In this document: positions 36,858-46,310 of the stretch, one piece after another | How positions within the stretch are numbered: the first letter of the stretch is position 1 | How the letters are laid out: each line of letters begins with the position of its first letter | Assembly (NCBI GenBank): GCA_036251935.1 | Contig: CP133967.1 | Span: 2,241,488 to 2,305,487, forward strand | DNA from: Orbaceae bacterium lpD04 | GTDB taxonomy: Bacteria > Pseudomonadota > Gammaproteobacteria > Enterobacterales > Orbaceae | Direction of reading: 5' to 3' | DNA: 64,000 nt | Made by a program: the position numbers and the translations under genes | Notes under the pieces: generated by a model | Told to the model about the DNA's origin: nothing | Seen by the model: only the letters and a program-made list of their open reading frames with translations | Database searches by the model: none

Positions 36858-37223
36858 TTAATCACCAAAATACTGGTCGCTACCATCATCACCTGGTTTA
36901 CTGCCATCAGGTAATGAGCGCGTTCTATCGATAGGAATATATGATCCTCTAGGCGTTTCTATCTGGCATTCACTAAGGTAAATAGAGTATTTGGTATTTG
37001 CTTTCATACTCACACCTCTAAAATAACATTGTGTTGCATGATATAAATGCGTCCAACATAGGATAATAATTAGCAACCATACACAAACAATTGCTAATGA
37101 AACCCACTTTAATTGACGCCAAATAAAGGACCAAAAACCGACCTTACGTACGTGACAATATACAACAATTGCAATGACAACAGCTAGAAAACCTAATACT
37201 TCATAAAGCCAAAATAACCACAT
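36858..37223 (-). CDS. Uncharacterised two-TM membrane protein downstream of lexA
   Basis: I do not recognise this 121-residue protein. The start is taken at the ATG at 37223, with GAGGAG 7 nt upstream, not at the TTG six bases earlier. Two transmembrane helices (WLYEVLGFLAVVIAIVVYC near the N terminus and VSLAIVCVWLLIIILCW) are followed by a soluble tail of about 60 residues that ends in an acidic, Gly-rich stretch (DGSKPGDDGSDQYFGD) and contains two Cys. It lies 55 bp after lexA on the same strand, where E. coli has dinF, so it may be SOS-induced by read-through. Confidence 0.7.
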   Translation of the reverse strand: MWLFWLYEVLGFLAVVIAIVVYCHVRKVGFWSFIWRQLKWVSLAIVCVWLLIIILCWTHLYHATQCYFRGVSMKANTKYSIYLSECQIETPRGSYIPIDRTRSLPDGSKPGDDGSDQYFGD

Positions 37224-37278
37224 TTTCAAGCTCCTCGCTTTAACAAATTTAAGCTATTCTAGCTCAAGTTATCAATAA

Positions 37279-37893
37279 TTACATCCATGTTCCATTACGA
37301 ATAACACCAACGGCTAATCCTTCAATAGAAAAATCTTGTATTTGTAGATCGACATCAATCGGTGAAAACTCAGCATTTTCAGCAATTAGCCGAACTTTTG
37401 TGCCTTTCTTTTCTAAGCGTTTTACCGTTACTTCTTCACCAATTCGAGCAACCACGACTTGACCATTAGTTGCATCTTGTGTTTTATGTACCGCAAGTAA
37501 ATCACCATCTAAAATACCGATATCCTTCATTGACATACCATTAACGCGTAATAAAAAATCAGCATTTGGTTTAAATAAGCTAGGATCAACTTGATAGCGG
37601 CCTTCAATATGTTCTTGCGCTAAAATCGGCGAACCAGCAGCAACCCTGCCAATAAGCGGTAAACCGTCTTCAGCTTCATCTTCAAGCAGTAAACGAATGC
37701 CCCTAGACGATCCAGCAATCATTTCAATTGCACCTTTACGCGCTAAAGCTTTAAGGTGTTCTTCTGCGGCATTAGCTGAGCGAAAGCCTAATTGTGCTGC
37801 GATTTCCGCTCGAGTAGGTGGCATTCCCGTTGCCTGAATATGGGACCGAATTAAATCATAAATCTGTTGTTGCCGCTCTGTAAGTGGTTTCAT
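37279..37893 (-). CDS. lexA: LexA, SOS repressor
   Basis: Represses DNA-damage genes and cleaves itself when RecA is activated. The N-terminal winged helix contains [20 protein letters not shown]. The scissile bond Ala86-Gly87 is in RVAAGSP, the catalytic serine is Ser121 (NGMSM) and the lysine Lys158 (VTVKRL). Length is 204 against 202 in E. coli. Two LexA boxes precede the gene, so it represses itself. Confidence 0.98.
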   Translation of the reverse strand: MKPLTERQQQIYDLIRSHIQATGMPPTRAEIAAQLGFRSANAAEEHLKALARKGAIEMIAGSSRGIRLLLEDEAEDGLPLIGRVAAGSPILAQEHIEGRYQVDPSLFKPNADFLLRVNGMSMKDIGILDGDLLAVHKTQDATNGQVVVARIGEEVTVKRLEKKGTKVRLIAENAEFSPIDVDLQIQDFSIEGLAVGVIRNGTWM

Positions 37894-37904
37894 CTTTTAT
37901 TTTC

Positions 37905-37939
37905 CTGTTTTTTTATACAGATTATGTGATTATATACAG
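37905..37939 (-). promoter_or_regulatory. Two LexA boxes upstream of lexA
   Basis: Box 1 at 37905-37920, CTGTTTTTTTATACAG, is a perfect CTGT-N8-ACAG. Box 2 at 37924-37939, ATGTGATTATATACAG, has one mismatch. The paired arrangement also occurs in E. coli. Confidence 0.88.
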
Positions 37940-37987
37940 TTAAATTGGAAAAACCAGTATTTTTATAAAATTGTGATGCCAGCAGGC

Positions 37988-38008
37988 GCCCTATTAATCA
38001 AATAGGGC
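37988..38008 (-). terminator. Hairpin after sstT
   Basis: The perfect 8-bp arms GCCCTATT and AATAGGGC have a 5-nt loop. It lies 8 bp after the sstT stop. No T run follows on the minus strand. Confidence 0.55.
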
Positions 38009-38016
38009 ATAAAATC

Positions 38017-39255
38017 TTAAGCTTTTGCGCCATCTTTATGCTTGATGGCTGAAGATATGGCGCCAATAAAAACAACATCACTCGATGAATTAAGTGCTGT
38101 TTCGACCGAATCTTGGATCACACCAAGCGTTAAGCCAATTGCGATAACTTTGATCGAAATTTCATTTGGAATACCAAACATGCTACAAGCAACGGGGATA
38201 AGTAATAGGGAGCCACCAGCAATACCCGATGCGCCACAGGCACACACTGATGAGACAATGCACAGCAATACCGCTGAATAAATATCAACAGAAATCCCCA
38301 TTGAATAAACCGTTGCAAGTGTTAATACCGTTATCGTAACCGCTGCGCCAGACATATTAATCGCCGCGCCCAGTGGCACTGCTACGGAATAAGTGTCTTC
38401 ATGCATTTTTAATTTTTTACAAATTTCCATATTAACCGGAATATTAGCCGCTGAGCTACGCGTGAAGAAGGCTGGAATAGCGCTATCTTTTAACGAAATG
38501 AAAACTAAAGGATAAGGATTTTTACGCATGACTAAAAATGCGAGTAATGGATTAATGACTAAAGCAACAATTAACATACAGCTGACTAATACTAATAATA
38601 GGTGTGCATAATTAGCTAATTCACCAAAGCCTGTTTCAGCAAGTGTTGATGCAACAAGGCCTAAAATACCTAAAGGGGCAAAGCGAATAATAATTCTAAC
38701 AATAAACGAAATAGCATACGATAAATCAGCCATCATAATTTTGGTACTGCTACTTGCATGGCGCAATGCTAAGCCAATTCCAACCCCCCAAATAATTAAT
38801 CCAATATAGTTTGCTTGCACAAGTGCATTCACTGGATTATCAATCATTCGGCTTAATAAGGTGGTTAAGATTTCTTGTACGCCACTAGGTGGGCTTAACC
38901 CTATTTCTTGGATATTTTCAGCAAGCGTTATTTTCGATGGGAATAAAAAACTCGCAAACGTTGCTAAAAGTGCCGCTGACATCATGCCGACAAAATATAA
39001 GATCATCAATATATTAATGTTTGATTTTTTACCATGTTGATGATTAGCAATTGACGAGACAACAAGGACTAATACCAGTAATGGCGCTACTGATTTTAAT
39101 GCATTAATAAAAAGCTGCCCAAGTACTCCAACACTCATTGCCGCATCTTTCGATACCATCGCAAGCGTTATTCCTAATATTAACCCTAATAAAATTTGGG
39201 GAATGAGCCCAATTTTAAAATAGAAGCGAATTATTGGGTGTTGACGATGCGGCAT
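38017..39255 (-). CDS. sstT: SstT, sodium:serine/threonine symporter
   Basis: A dicarboxylate/amino acid:cation symporter family protein of 412 residues in the inner membrane. Conserved stretches include [21 protein letters not shown] near the N terminus, [17 protein letters not shown], containing the serine-rich re-entrant loop, and [19 protein letters not shown]. Similarity to E. coli SstT is continuous. It is divergent from the DeoR-PfkB gene. Confidence 0.94.
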   Translation of the reverse strand: MPHRQHPIIRFYFKIGLIPQILLGLILGITLAMVSKDAAMSVGVLGQLFINALKSVAPLLVLVLVVSSIANHQHGKKSNINILMILYFVGMMSAALLATFASFLFPSKITLAENIQEIGLSPPSGVQEILTTLLSRMIDNPVNALVQANYIGLIIWGVGIGLALRHASSSTKIMMADLSYAISFIVRIIIRFAPLGILGLVASTLAETGFGELANYAHLLLVLVSCMLIVALVINPLLAFLVMRKNPYPLVFISLKDSAIPAFFTRSSAANIPVNMEICKKLKMHEDTYSVAVPLGAAINMSGAAVTITVLTLATVYSMGISVDIYSAVLLCIVSSVCACGASGIAGGSLLLIPVACSMFGIPNEISIKVIAIGLTLGVIQDSVETALNSSSDVVFIGAISSAIKHKDGAKA

Positions 39256-39450
39256 GATATTTTCCTAATAGATGAAATAAGGCGAAACTTTATCATTATA
39301 GGCATCATTTTTATAGAAAATAATAATAAGCATAACGTTTTTTTATATGTCGATAAATACACATTATTTCTGGTTATGAGAAATAACAGGTCAAAAACGT
39401 CATCGTACGTCTCAAAAAAGTAAAAAATTTAATCGCTATTTTAATCATGA

Positions 39451-39480
39451 TTTTTGTTATTTTTTGTTATTTTTTGTTTT
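39451..39480 (+). promoter_or_regulatory. Three 10-bp phased repeats upstream of the DeoR-PfkB gene; candidate operator
   Basis: TTTTTGTTAT occurs twice and TTTTTGTTTT once, directly joined, with GCTTTTGCTT after them. The exact 10-bp period puts each unit on the same helix face. DeoR-family regulators often bind T-rich tandem direct repeats, so this may be the autoregulatory site, 91-120 bp before the start codon. Confidence 0.55.
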
Positions 39481-39570
39481 GCTTTTGCTTTGCAGGCTAA
39501 ACAATGATTTTCATCACACCCCACGCTAATAAATCAATTTATGATTAAGCTAAATAAAAAGGGTAAGAAT

Positions 39571-40788
39571 ATGTTAAAAATAGAAAGAAAAACTAACATA
39601 CTGAATTTTCTTAAAAAACAAAAAATTGTTCAGGTTAAAAAATTATCAGAACAATTAAACGTGACGAAAGAAACAATTCGCAATGATTTATCCGAATTAG
39701 AAAATGAAGGTTACGTCAAAAGGCATCATGGCGGCGCAATACTCAATTCTCAAATTTTTGATTCAATGTCATTACAAGATTTAATTAATTACCCTCAATT
39801 AAACGAACAATCTATTAATACTGAAAGGCTAAAGAATATGCATAATCACGTTTTTATTTTGGGCTCATTTAATGTTGATATTACCAATGTTGTGCCACAT
39901 CTTCCCGCTCCCGGGGAGTCAATACTCGCATCGCACTCCTCTTTTTCACCGGGTGGTAAAGGTGCTAATCAAGCATTAGCGGCGAGTTGCTCACAAGCAG
40001 ATGTCTATTTTGTAACTAAAATAGGCCAAGATGAGTTTAATCATTATGCCAAACGGTATTTTGAAAATTCAAAAATTAGTAATTACAAATTATTTGAATC
40101 AACAAAAAGTAAAACTGGCTGCGCCGTTATATTGGTATCTAATGAGTCAGGCGAAAATTGTATCGCTATATCGCCAGGTGCAAACATGGAAATTACGAAT
40201 AGTGAAGTTGACTACCTTGAAGATGAAATAAAAAATGCAAGTGTAATTTTATTACAACTTGAAACAAATACTAGCGCAATAAAACGCGCAATTGATATTG
40301 CCAAGAAGAATGATGTAAAAGTTGTTCTAAACCCTGCACCTTATAATGATTCGTTACTTAATTTGCTTTCTGATATCGATATCATCACACCAAATGAAAC
40401 AGAAGCCACATTGATTTCAAACGTTTCGATCAACGATTTAGAAAGCGCAAAAAGAGCAGCGAAAAAAATTTACGCAATGGGGGTAAACGTTGTCATTATT
40501 ACATTAGGTTCTAAAGGTGCGTTATGTTTTGATGGTGAGCAATTTATTTTATCACCGGCGTACCCAGCTATTGTTAAAAATACCTCTGGAGCTGGCGATG
40601 CTTTTAATGGCGCGTTTGCCTCTTCTTTAGCTCAAGGTAAAGCTTTACTTTATTCATTACAGTATGCATCGGCTTTTGCTTCATTATCAGTTGAAACAGA
40701 CTGCGCATCTAGCATGCCTAATCATCAAATGGTATTAGATCGAATTAACCAAAACATAAACAAAATTATCCCTAAAACCTTTATTTAA
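39571..40788 (+). CDS. Fused DeoR-type regulator and PfkB/ribokinase-type sugar kinase
   Basis: 405 residues from the ATG at 39571 (AAAGGGTAAGA precedes it; an in-frame ATG at 39541 has no ribosome site). Residues 1-60 are a DeoR helix-turn-helix (VKKLSEQLNVTKETIRNDLS, then GYVKRHHGGA). From about 95 a PfkB kinase follows: LGSFNVDIT, the GGKGANQALAA substrate loop, and the C-terminal NTSGAGDAFNGAF with the catalytic Asp. The protein could phosphorylate a sugar or nucleoside and regulate the downstream genes in response. It leads an operon with three genes 15-27 bp apart. Confidence 0.9.
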   Translation: MLKIERKTNILNFLKKQKIVQVKKLSEQLNVTKETIRNDLSELENEGYVKRHHGGAILNSQIFDSMSLQDLINYPQLNEQSINTERLKNMHNHVFILGSFNVDITNVVPHLPAPGESILASHSSFSPGGKGANQALAASCSQADVYFVTKIGQDEFNHYAKRYFENSKISNYKLFESTKSKTGCAVILVSNESGENCIAISPGANMEITNSEVDYLEDEIKNASVILLQLETNTSAIKRAIDIAKKNDVKVVLNPAPYNDSLLNLLSDIDIITPNETEATLISNVSINDLESAKRAAKKIYAMGVNVVIITLGSKGALCFDGEQFILSPAYPAIVKNTSGAGDAFNGAFASSLAQGKALLYSLQYASAFASLSVETDCASSMPNHQMVLDRINQNINKIIPKTFI

Positions 40789-40803
40789 AGTAAGGAGTAA
40801 AAC

Positions 40804-41550
40804 ATGAAAATTTTATTTATTGGCGAATCATGGCACATTCATATGATCCATACCAAAGGCTACGACAGTTTTACCTCTAGTCGGTATGAAGAAGGTGCTA
40901 CGTTTTTATTAGATTGTTTAAAAAAAGCAAGCGTTGATATCACGTATATGCCGGCTCATCAAGTGTTAATCGAGTTTCCAACAACATTACAAGAGTTAAA
41001 TCAATTTGATTCTATTGTGATAAGCGATATAGGTAGTAATACCTTTTTGCTACCCAATAAAACGTTTTATGGCTTAGAAAAAACACCTAACGCCCTCAAT
41101 CTTATTAAAGCCTATGTTCAAAATGGCGGCGGGCTATTAATGATCGGCGGTTACCTTACGTTTATGGGCATTGAAGGGAAAGGTAACTGGCGTAATTCTC
41201 AGCTTGCTGAGGCGTTACCGGTTGAAATGTTAGCTTATGATGATCGTATTGAGTGCCCTGAAGGCGTTACGCCGAAGGCACTATTAAGCAATCACTCTTT
41301 GTTAGCCGGCATTAACAATGATTGGCCCGTATTTTTAGGTTATAACAAAGTTATGGCCAAAGAAAATACCGAAACCGTTGTTGATATCAATGGCGACCCT
41401 TTGATTGTCCTTGGTAACTATCAACAAGGTAAAGTCGCTTGTTTTACAAGTGATTGTGCACCTCATTGGGGAAGCCCCCAATTTTTACAATGGGAAAGTT
41501 ATACCAAGCTATGGCTAAATATTTTACAAGCTATTAGTAAAACAAATTAA
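40804..41550 (+). CDS. Glutamine-amidotransferase-like protein (PF07090-type)
   Basis: The 248-residue cytoplasmic protein has a class-I-amidotransferase-like fold. It begins MKILFIGESWHIHMIHTKG, has GGGLLMIGGYLTFMGIEGKG in the middle and GKVACFTSDCAPHWGSP near the end. The position of a GATase nucleophile is occupied by Gly-Gly-Tyr rather than a clear Cys, so it may not be an amidotransferase. Its reaction is unknown. It lies 15 bp after the fused regulator-kinase, in the same operon. Confidence 0.78.
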   Translation: MKILFIGESWHIHMIHTKGYDSFTSSRYEEGATFLLDCLKKASVDITYMPAHQVLIEFPTTLQELNQFDSIVISDIGSNTFLLPNKTFYGLEKTPNALNLIKAYVQNGGGLLMIGGYLTFMGIEGKGNWRNSQLAEALPVEMLAYDDRIECPEGVTPKALLSNHSLLAGINNDWPVFLGYNKVMAKENTETVVDINGDPLIVLGNYQQGKVACFTSDCAPHWGSPQFLQWESYTKLWLNILQAISKTN

Positions 41551-41570
41551 ATGTACGATTAGGGGCCAAA

Positions 41571-42515
41571 ATGAAAAAGAAAAACACCTTAACAATACCT
41601 TTTTTAATGCTTGCGACAATTGGGGCAGGAATGCTCTCGCCAATGCAATCAGCGGTTAATGGTAAGCTTGGAGAATACGTTCAAGATGGTAATTTATGTG
41701 CCGTCATCTCATTTGCTAGTGGATTAGTTGTCATGTTTGCAATTATCATAAGTAATAAAACCTACCGCAAACAGATCTCCTCTATCCCTTCTTTAATAAA
41801 AAAGAGAAAAGTGCCTTTATGGAACTGGTTTGCCGGCCTGTGTGGGGCAATGGTGGTATTTTCAGAAGGTGCTAGTGCAAGTTATTTAGGCATTGCAACA
41901 TTCCAAACTTCATTAATTTGTGCCATGTTACTGTCGGGCTTACTTTGTGATCGCTTTGGGATTGGCGTACCAGAAAAAAGGCCATTTACTTTGCTGCGGA
42001 TCTCTGGTGCCATTTTTGCATTAATTGCAACGTTACTCGTTGTTTCCCCACAATGGAATACTCCCCATATGTTGTTACTTGCAATTTTACCTTTTTTAGC
42101 CGGTTTACTCGCAGGCTGGCAACCCGCAGGTAATGCAACCATTGCTGAAACAACAGGCTCAACGATAGTTTCAATTACGTGGAATTTTATCGTTGGCTTT
42201 ACCGCCTTAACAATTATGTTGTGTATTCGCATTTTACTCGGTAAGGCAAGCTTAGTTTTACCTGATATTTGGTGGATGTATTTAGGCGGCCCACTTGGCC
42301 TTATGTCAATTGCATTGATGGCCATTCTTGTAAGAGGCTTAGGTTTGTTATTACTTGGCGTTGCGTCAACAGCAGGCCAATTAGTTGGCTCTGTATTGAT
42401 TGATCTATTAATTCCAGCACTTGGCAATGCGGTATATACCGTCACAATCATTGGTACTTTAGTCGCTTTATTCGGTGCCATAATAACCTCAATCCCAGAT
42501 AAAAAACAAAACTAG
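41571..42515 (+). CDS. DUF606/DMT-family transporter
   Basis: A 314-residue inner-membrane protein with about ten helices, formed of two DUF606-like halves: GMLSPMQSAVNGKLGEYV opens the first and PFLAGLLAGWQPAGNATIAE the second. Presumably it imports or exports the metabolite handled by the operon. It sits 20 bp after the GATase-like gene and 27 bp before the phosphotriesterase-like gene. Confidence 0.85.
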   Translation: MKKKNTLTIPFLMLATIGAGMLSPMQSAVNGKLGEYVQDGNLCAVISFASGLVVMFAIIISNKTYRKQISSIPSLIKKRKVPLWNWFAGLCGAMVVFSEGASASYLGIATFQTSLICAMLLSGLLCDRFGIGVPEKRPFTLLRISGAIFALIATLLVVSPQWNTPHMLLLAILPFLAGLLAGWQPAGNATIAETTGSTIVSITWNFIVGFTALTIMLCIRILLGKASLVLPDIWWMYLGGPLGLMSIALMAILVRGLGLLLLGVASTAGQLVGSVLIDLLIPALGNAVYTVTIIGTLVALFGAIITSIPDKKQN

Positions 42516-42542
42516 TGTTGGACATTTGATAAGGAAAAAATA

Positions 42543-43574
42543 ATGACTCAATATGTACAAACAATTTTAGGGCCAGTTGCAAAATCTGAGTTAGGGATAA
42601 TCTTACCTCACGAACATTTATTTAACGATTTATCATCGGTTGTCGATGAGCCTTTTCACCGTTTTTCCAATGAAATTTGTGCTCAAGCCGTCTCACCAAG
42701 TATTCAGTGGGCGTTAAAACAAGATCCCTATTGTTGCTCGGATAATATGGCTAAAAAAGAGATTGCGAATGTGATTGATGAAGTTGATAACTTTAAAAAA
42801 TTTGGTGGTAAAACAATTGTTGATGCTACTGGCTCAGCATCAATTGGCCGCGATATTGAAAGTATGAAAATCGTCGCCGAAAAAACGGGCATTAATATCG
42901 TTGCATCAACCGGACTATATCTAGAAAAATTTGAGCAAGAGAGGATAACTCGCCCCATTGAAATGATTGCTAAAGAAATTGATAACGATTTGAGGGTTGG
43001 TATCGAAGGCAGTCATATTAAAGCAGGATTAATTGGCGAAATCGGCATTTCACCAAATTTTACTTTAAATGAAAAAAACAGCCTAATTGCAGCAGGCCTT
43101 GCTCAGCTTAATAATCAACACATCGCAATTAATGTTCATTTACCCGGTTGGTTAAGGGTTGCCCACCAAGTACTTGATATTCTAATTAAAGATGTTGGCG
43201 TTAATCCACAAAAAATATCGCTTGCTCACTGCGATCCATCGGGTAGTGATTATGATTATCAAAAATCACTGCTCGATCGCGGTGTCTGGTTAGAATTTGA
43301 TATGATTGGCTTGGATATCACCTTTCCAAAAGAAGGGGTTTCACCAACCGTTAATCAAACTCTTGAGGCTGTATATAACTTGATAACGTCAGGATATCAA
43401 AACCAACTATTATTAAGTCATGATCTTTTTTTAAAGCAAATGTGGGCAAAAAATGGCGGTAATGGCTGGGCTTTTGTCCCTAATGTATTTTTATCTCTAT
43501 TAGAAAACAGGGGGATTTTACCATCAATGACCAACGCATTATGTACCACAAATCCTGCAAATTTATTAGCATAA
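42543..43574 (+). CDS. Phosphotriesterase-family metal-dependent hydrolase or lactonase
   Basis: A 343-residue amidohydrolase-superfamily protein. Metal ligands can be placed: HEH (23-25), the bridging Glu of AGLIGEIG, His in INVHLPG, His in LAHCDPSG and Asp in LLSHDLF. Relatives hydrolyse sugar lactones or phosphorylated sugar lactones rather than organophosphates. With a sugar kinase and transporter in the same operon, a phospho-sugar lactone is a plausible substrate, by inference. Confidence 0.88.
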   Translation: MTQYVQTILGPVAKSELGIILPHEHLFNDLSSVVDEPFHRFSNEICAQAVSPSIQWALKQDPYCCSDNMAKKEIANVIDEVDNFKKFGGKTIVDATGSASIGRDIESMKIVAEKTGINIVASTGLYLEKFEQERITRPIEMIAKEIDNDLRVGIEGSHIKAGLIGEIGISPNFTLNEKNSLIAAGLAQLNNQHIAINVHLPGWLRVAHQVLDILIKDVGVNPQKISLAHCDPSGSDYDYQKSLLDRGVWLEFDMIGLDITFPKEGVSPTVNQTLEAVYNLITSGYQNQLLLSHDLFLKQMWAKNGGNGWAFVPNVFLSLLENRGILPSMTNALCTTNPANLLA

Positions 43575-43618
43575 TAGGTTAGTAACCTCGTTCGCCTAAT
43601 CTATTTTTTCAACTAAAC

Positions 43619-43649
43619 ACTTTGATATAGTTTTTTTCTATATCAAAGT
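43619..43649. repeat. Perfect 12-bp inverted repeat between the phosphotriesterase-like and MetE-like genes
   Basis: The arms ACTTTGATATAG and CTATATCAAAGT surround seven T. There is no T run after the right arm, so it may be an RNA structure or operator rather than a simple terminator. Confidence 0.7.
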
Positions 43650-43652
43650 ATA

Positions 43653-43675
43653 ATTATTATCAATTTGATAATAAT
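43653..43675. repeat. Second perfect inverted repeat, 3 bp after the first
   Basis: The 10-bp arms ATTATTATCA and TGATAATAAT have a 3-nt loop. It lies 73 bp before the MetE-like start. Confidence 0.65.
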
Positions 43676-43748
43676 GCCCTAGCCTTTATAATTAATCTCA
43701 TCTAGACGGCTAAATTTGTCAATTACTGAATTTGAAAAGGAATATTCC

Positions 43749-44873
43749 ATGAGTACATACCCTATTTTTCGTGCAGACCATGTTGGTAGCTTTCTACGCC
43801 CAAAATATCTGCTTGATGCACGTGAACAATTTGCGATTAAACAAATTTCATTTGAACAATTACGGGCAATTGAAGACAAAGCGATTGCTGAAATTGTAAA
43901 ATTTCAAGAAGATGTCGGTATTCGTAGCGTGACTGATGGGGAATTTCGACGTACTTATTTTCACTTAGATTTTTTACAACAACTTGGCGGCGTTACAACT
44001 GATGCACCAGGAACCTTAATTGATAGCGATGGTAAAGAAAAATTATTACCACCCAATATCCGCGTAACGGGTAAAGTTAAACATATTAATGATATTCAGC
44101 TTGCTGATTTTAATTACCTAAAGAGTCAAGCAAATACACTATCTGTACCAAAAGTAACCATTCCCTCACCAACTATGCTGCATTTTCGCGGTGGACGCGC
44201 TGGTATTGATGAAAAAGCCTATCCCGTTCTTGAACCTGAATTTTATAACGATGTGGCTAAAGCCTATGCACTTGAACTTGAATCACTCTATAACGCAGGT
44301 TGTCGTCATGTACAAATGGATGATACTAATCTTGCCTACCTTTGTGATGAAAAAATGCGTGATGCGGCTCGCAAACGGGGCGATGATCCAAACCAATTAC
44401 CGTTTAAATATGCAGAGTTCATTAATAAAGTGGTTGATTTAAAACCAAAAGGATTAATTCTATCAATTCACCTATGCCGCGGTAATTTTAAAAGCACCTT
44501 TGCAGCTAGTGGTAACTATGGGCCAGTTGCGCAGGCACTGCTTAGTGAAATGAAATTAGATGGTTATTTTTTAGAGTACGATGATGAAAGAAGCGGCGGC
44601 TTTGAACCTCTCAAATATTTACCCAAAGGTAAAATTGCTATTTTAGGTCTTATTTCAAGTAAATTTGCCCAGTTAGAAAACCCGGATGATATTAAGCGCC
44701 GTATTGATGAAGCAGCAAAATTTGCGCCACTTGAGCAATTAGCACTGTCACCGCAATGTGGCTTTAGTAGTACAGTACATGGTAACAATATCACGCTTGA
44801 TGATCAGCGCGCTAAATTAAAGCTAACCGTTGATATAGCCAAGGATGTTTGGGGCTCAACTGAGATTAACTAA
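43749..44873 (+). CDS. MetE C-terminal-domain-like methyltransferase (YxjG/YxjH type)
   Basis: 374 residues from the ATG at 43749 (AAAAGGAA upstream); the frame is open further upstream but the N terminus FRADHVGSFLRP is the family's usual beginning. It resembles the catalytic half of cobalamin-independent methionine synthase: Zn ligands His and Cys in IHLCRGN and the second Cys in LSPQCGFSS. The N-terminal half of true MetE, which helps bind folate, is absent, so the methyl donor is uncertain. An MFS transporter follows 51 bp downstream. Confidence 0.88.
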   Translation: MSTYPIFRADHVGSFLRPKYLLDAREQFAIKQISFEQLRAIEDKAIAEIVKFQEDVGIRSVTDGEFRRTYFHLDFLQQLGGVTTDAPGTLIDSDGKEKLLPPNIRVTGKVKHINDIQLADFNYLKSQANTLSVPKVTIPSPTMLHFRGGRAGIDEKAYPVLEPEFYNDVAKAYALELESLYNAGCRHVQMDDTNLAYLCDEKMRDAARKRGDDPNQLPFKYAEFINKVVDLKPKGLILSIHLCRGNFKSTFAASGNYGPVAQALLSEMKLDGYFLEYDDERSGGFEPLKYLPKGKIAILGLISSKFAQLENPDDIKRRIDEAAKFAPLEQLALSPQCGFSSTVHGNNITLDDQRAKLKLTVDIAKDVWGSTEIN

Positions 44874-44924
44874 GCGCTAATTATTAATAATATATTTTTG
44901 CCACTTTAAAAAAGAGATTTAACG

Positions 44925-46235
44925 ATGAATACCAGCGAAATAAAGCAGATTATTTACCACAATAAAATGACTAATTTTCAGATCTTTGCGGTAGCAGTTT
45001 GTGTACTTATTAGCTTAATTGATGGTTTTGATGTATTAACTATTGCCTTTGTTGGCCCAGTTATCTCAGCGCAGTGGCAACTTAGCGCTGAACAATTGGG
45101 TATTTTATTTAGCGCAGGGCTTGCTGGTATGGTGGTAGGTGCGCTTATCATATCGCCTTTTGCCGATAAATTTGGCCGGCGCTTTATTATTTTATGCTGC
45201 TTAGTTATCTTAACTGTTGGTATGTTTTCAGCTGGTTTTGCAAATAATCATTCACAATTAGTGATTGCACGTATTTTTACTGGCCTTGGGATGGGCGCGA
45301 TATTACCCGGTATTAATACCGTTGTCGCTGAGTATTCATCTAATCGTTATCGATCACTAGCGATTAGTATCATGGCCGCAGGTTATACTGTTGGCGCACT
45401 GATCGGCGGTATGATCGCCATATATGTAATAAACTATTTTGGTTGGCAGTATGTGTTTTTTTTGGGTGGCTTATTTTCTGCGTTGTTGATCCCAGTCGTA
45501 TTTTATCAATTGCCTGAATCCCTCGATTTTATTTTAACTCAAAAAAGCCATAATCGACTTGCTAAACTTAATCAGCTACTGACTAAATTAGGCTTAACTC
45601 ATTGTGCTGATTTCCCAAAATTAGATCAGGCTGCCCCTAAAAAAGCGAGCAATTTAAGCCTACTGCTGAGCGCCAAAATGCTTAAAGCAACCATTTTACT
45701 ATGCATTAGTAACTTTATGTTGATGTGTTCGTTCTACTTTTTAGCGAACTGGACTCCAAAAATTTTGGTCAGTTTGGGCTATTCAACGGACTTAAGTATC
45801 AGCGGTTCACTGATTATGAATATTTTTGGTATTATTGGCGGCTTATTACTAGGCTGGTTGTCAAAAAAATACTCGGTTCAAAAAGTGACTTCACTTATGT
45901 TAATCGCGGCCTTTATTGTGGTTATCACATTTGGTTTTAGTAACAATTATTTACCGTTACTATTTGTCTTAATCGCTTTTATTGGTTTTACCATTTTTGG
46001 CGCCATGGCCGGATTATATGCAACTGCGCCGGCAATATTTCCCCCTCAAATTAGGGCAACAGGCACTGGCCTTGTGTTAGGGCTTGCCCGCCTTGGCGCA
46101 ACGCTTGGTCCTTATGTAGCTGGATTGTTGATTGCAGCTGAACTACCTCGTGGCCATTACTTTTTTATTTTGGCCCTGCCGCTGTTAGTTGCAGCAGCTT
46201 GTGTATTTATTATTAAACCTTATCAGCAGCAATAA
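44925..46235 (+). CDS. MFS transporter, AAHS-like
   Basis: A 436-residue, 12-helix major facilitator. Features of the aromatic acid:H+ symporter group are LIDGFDVLTIAFVGP in helix 1, the loop-2/3 motif DKFGRRFIILCC, and GLVLGLARLGATLGPYVAGLL in the C-terminal half. The substrate is probably an organic acid. It is on the same strand as the MetE-like gene and probably cotranscribed; a 12-bp hairpin follows. Confidence 0.87.
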   Translation: MNTSEIKQIIYHNKMTNFQIFAVAVCVLISLIDGFDVLTIAFVGPVISAQWQLSAEQLGILFSAGLAGMVVGALIISPFADKFGRRFIILCCLVILTVGMFSAGFANNHSQLVIARIFTGLGMGAILPGINTVVAEYSSNRYRSLAISIMAAGYTVGALIGGMIAIYVINYFGWQYVFFLGGLFSALLIPVVFYQLPESLDFILTQKSHNRLAKLNQLLTKLGLTHCADFPKLDQAAPKKASNLSLLLSAKMLKATILLCISNFMLMCSFYFLANWTPKILVSLGYSTDLSISGSLIMNIFGIIGGLLLGWLSKKYSVQKVTSLMLIAAFIVVITFGFSNNYLPLLFVLIAFIGFTIFGAMAGLYATAPAIFPPQIRATGTGLVLGLARLGATLGPYVAGLLIAAELPRGHYFFILALPLLVAAACVFIIKPYQQQ

Positions 46236-46239
46236 GTCC

Positions 46240-46276
46240 GTTAAGTTTACCCACGTTATTATGCGGTAAACTTAAC
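46240..46276. terminator. Bidirectional hairpin between the MFS and GH3 genes
   Basis: The perfect 12-bp arms GTTAAGTTTACC and GGTAAACTTAAC have a 13-nt loop, between two convergent stop codons. Confidence 0.75.
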
Positions 46277-46310
46277 ATATTAATGATAATTTTAATAAAC
46301 GATTAATTGA

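Noticed and set aside
41882-42481. A 199-codon minus-strand frame inside the DUF606 transporter gene
   Set aside because: The plus-strand gene is conserved in family motifs and sits in an operon; the opposite frame is a composition shadow rich in Pro, Lys and Ala.
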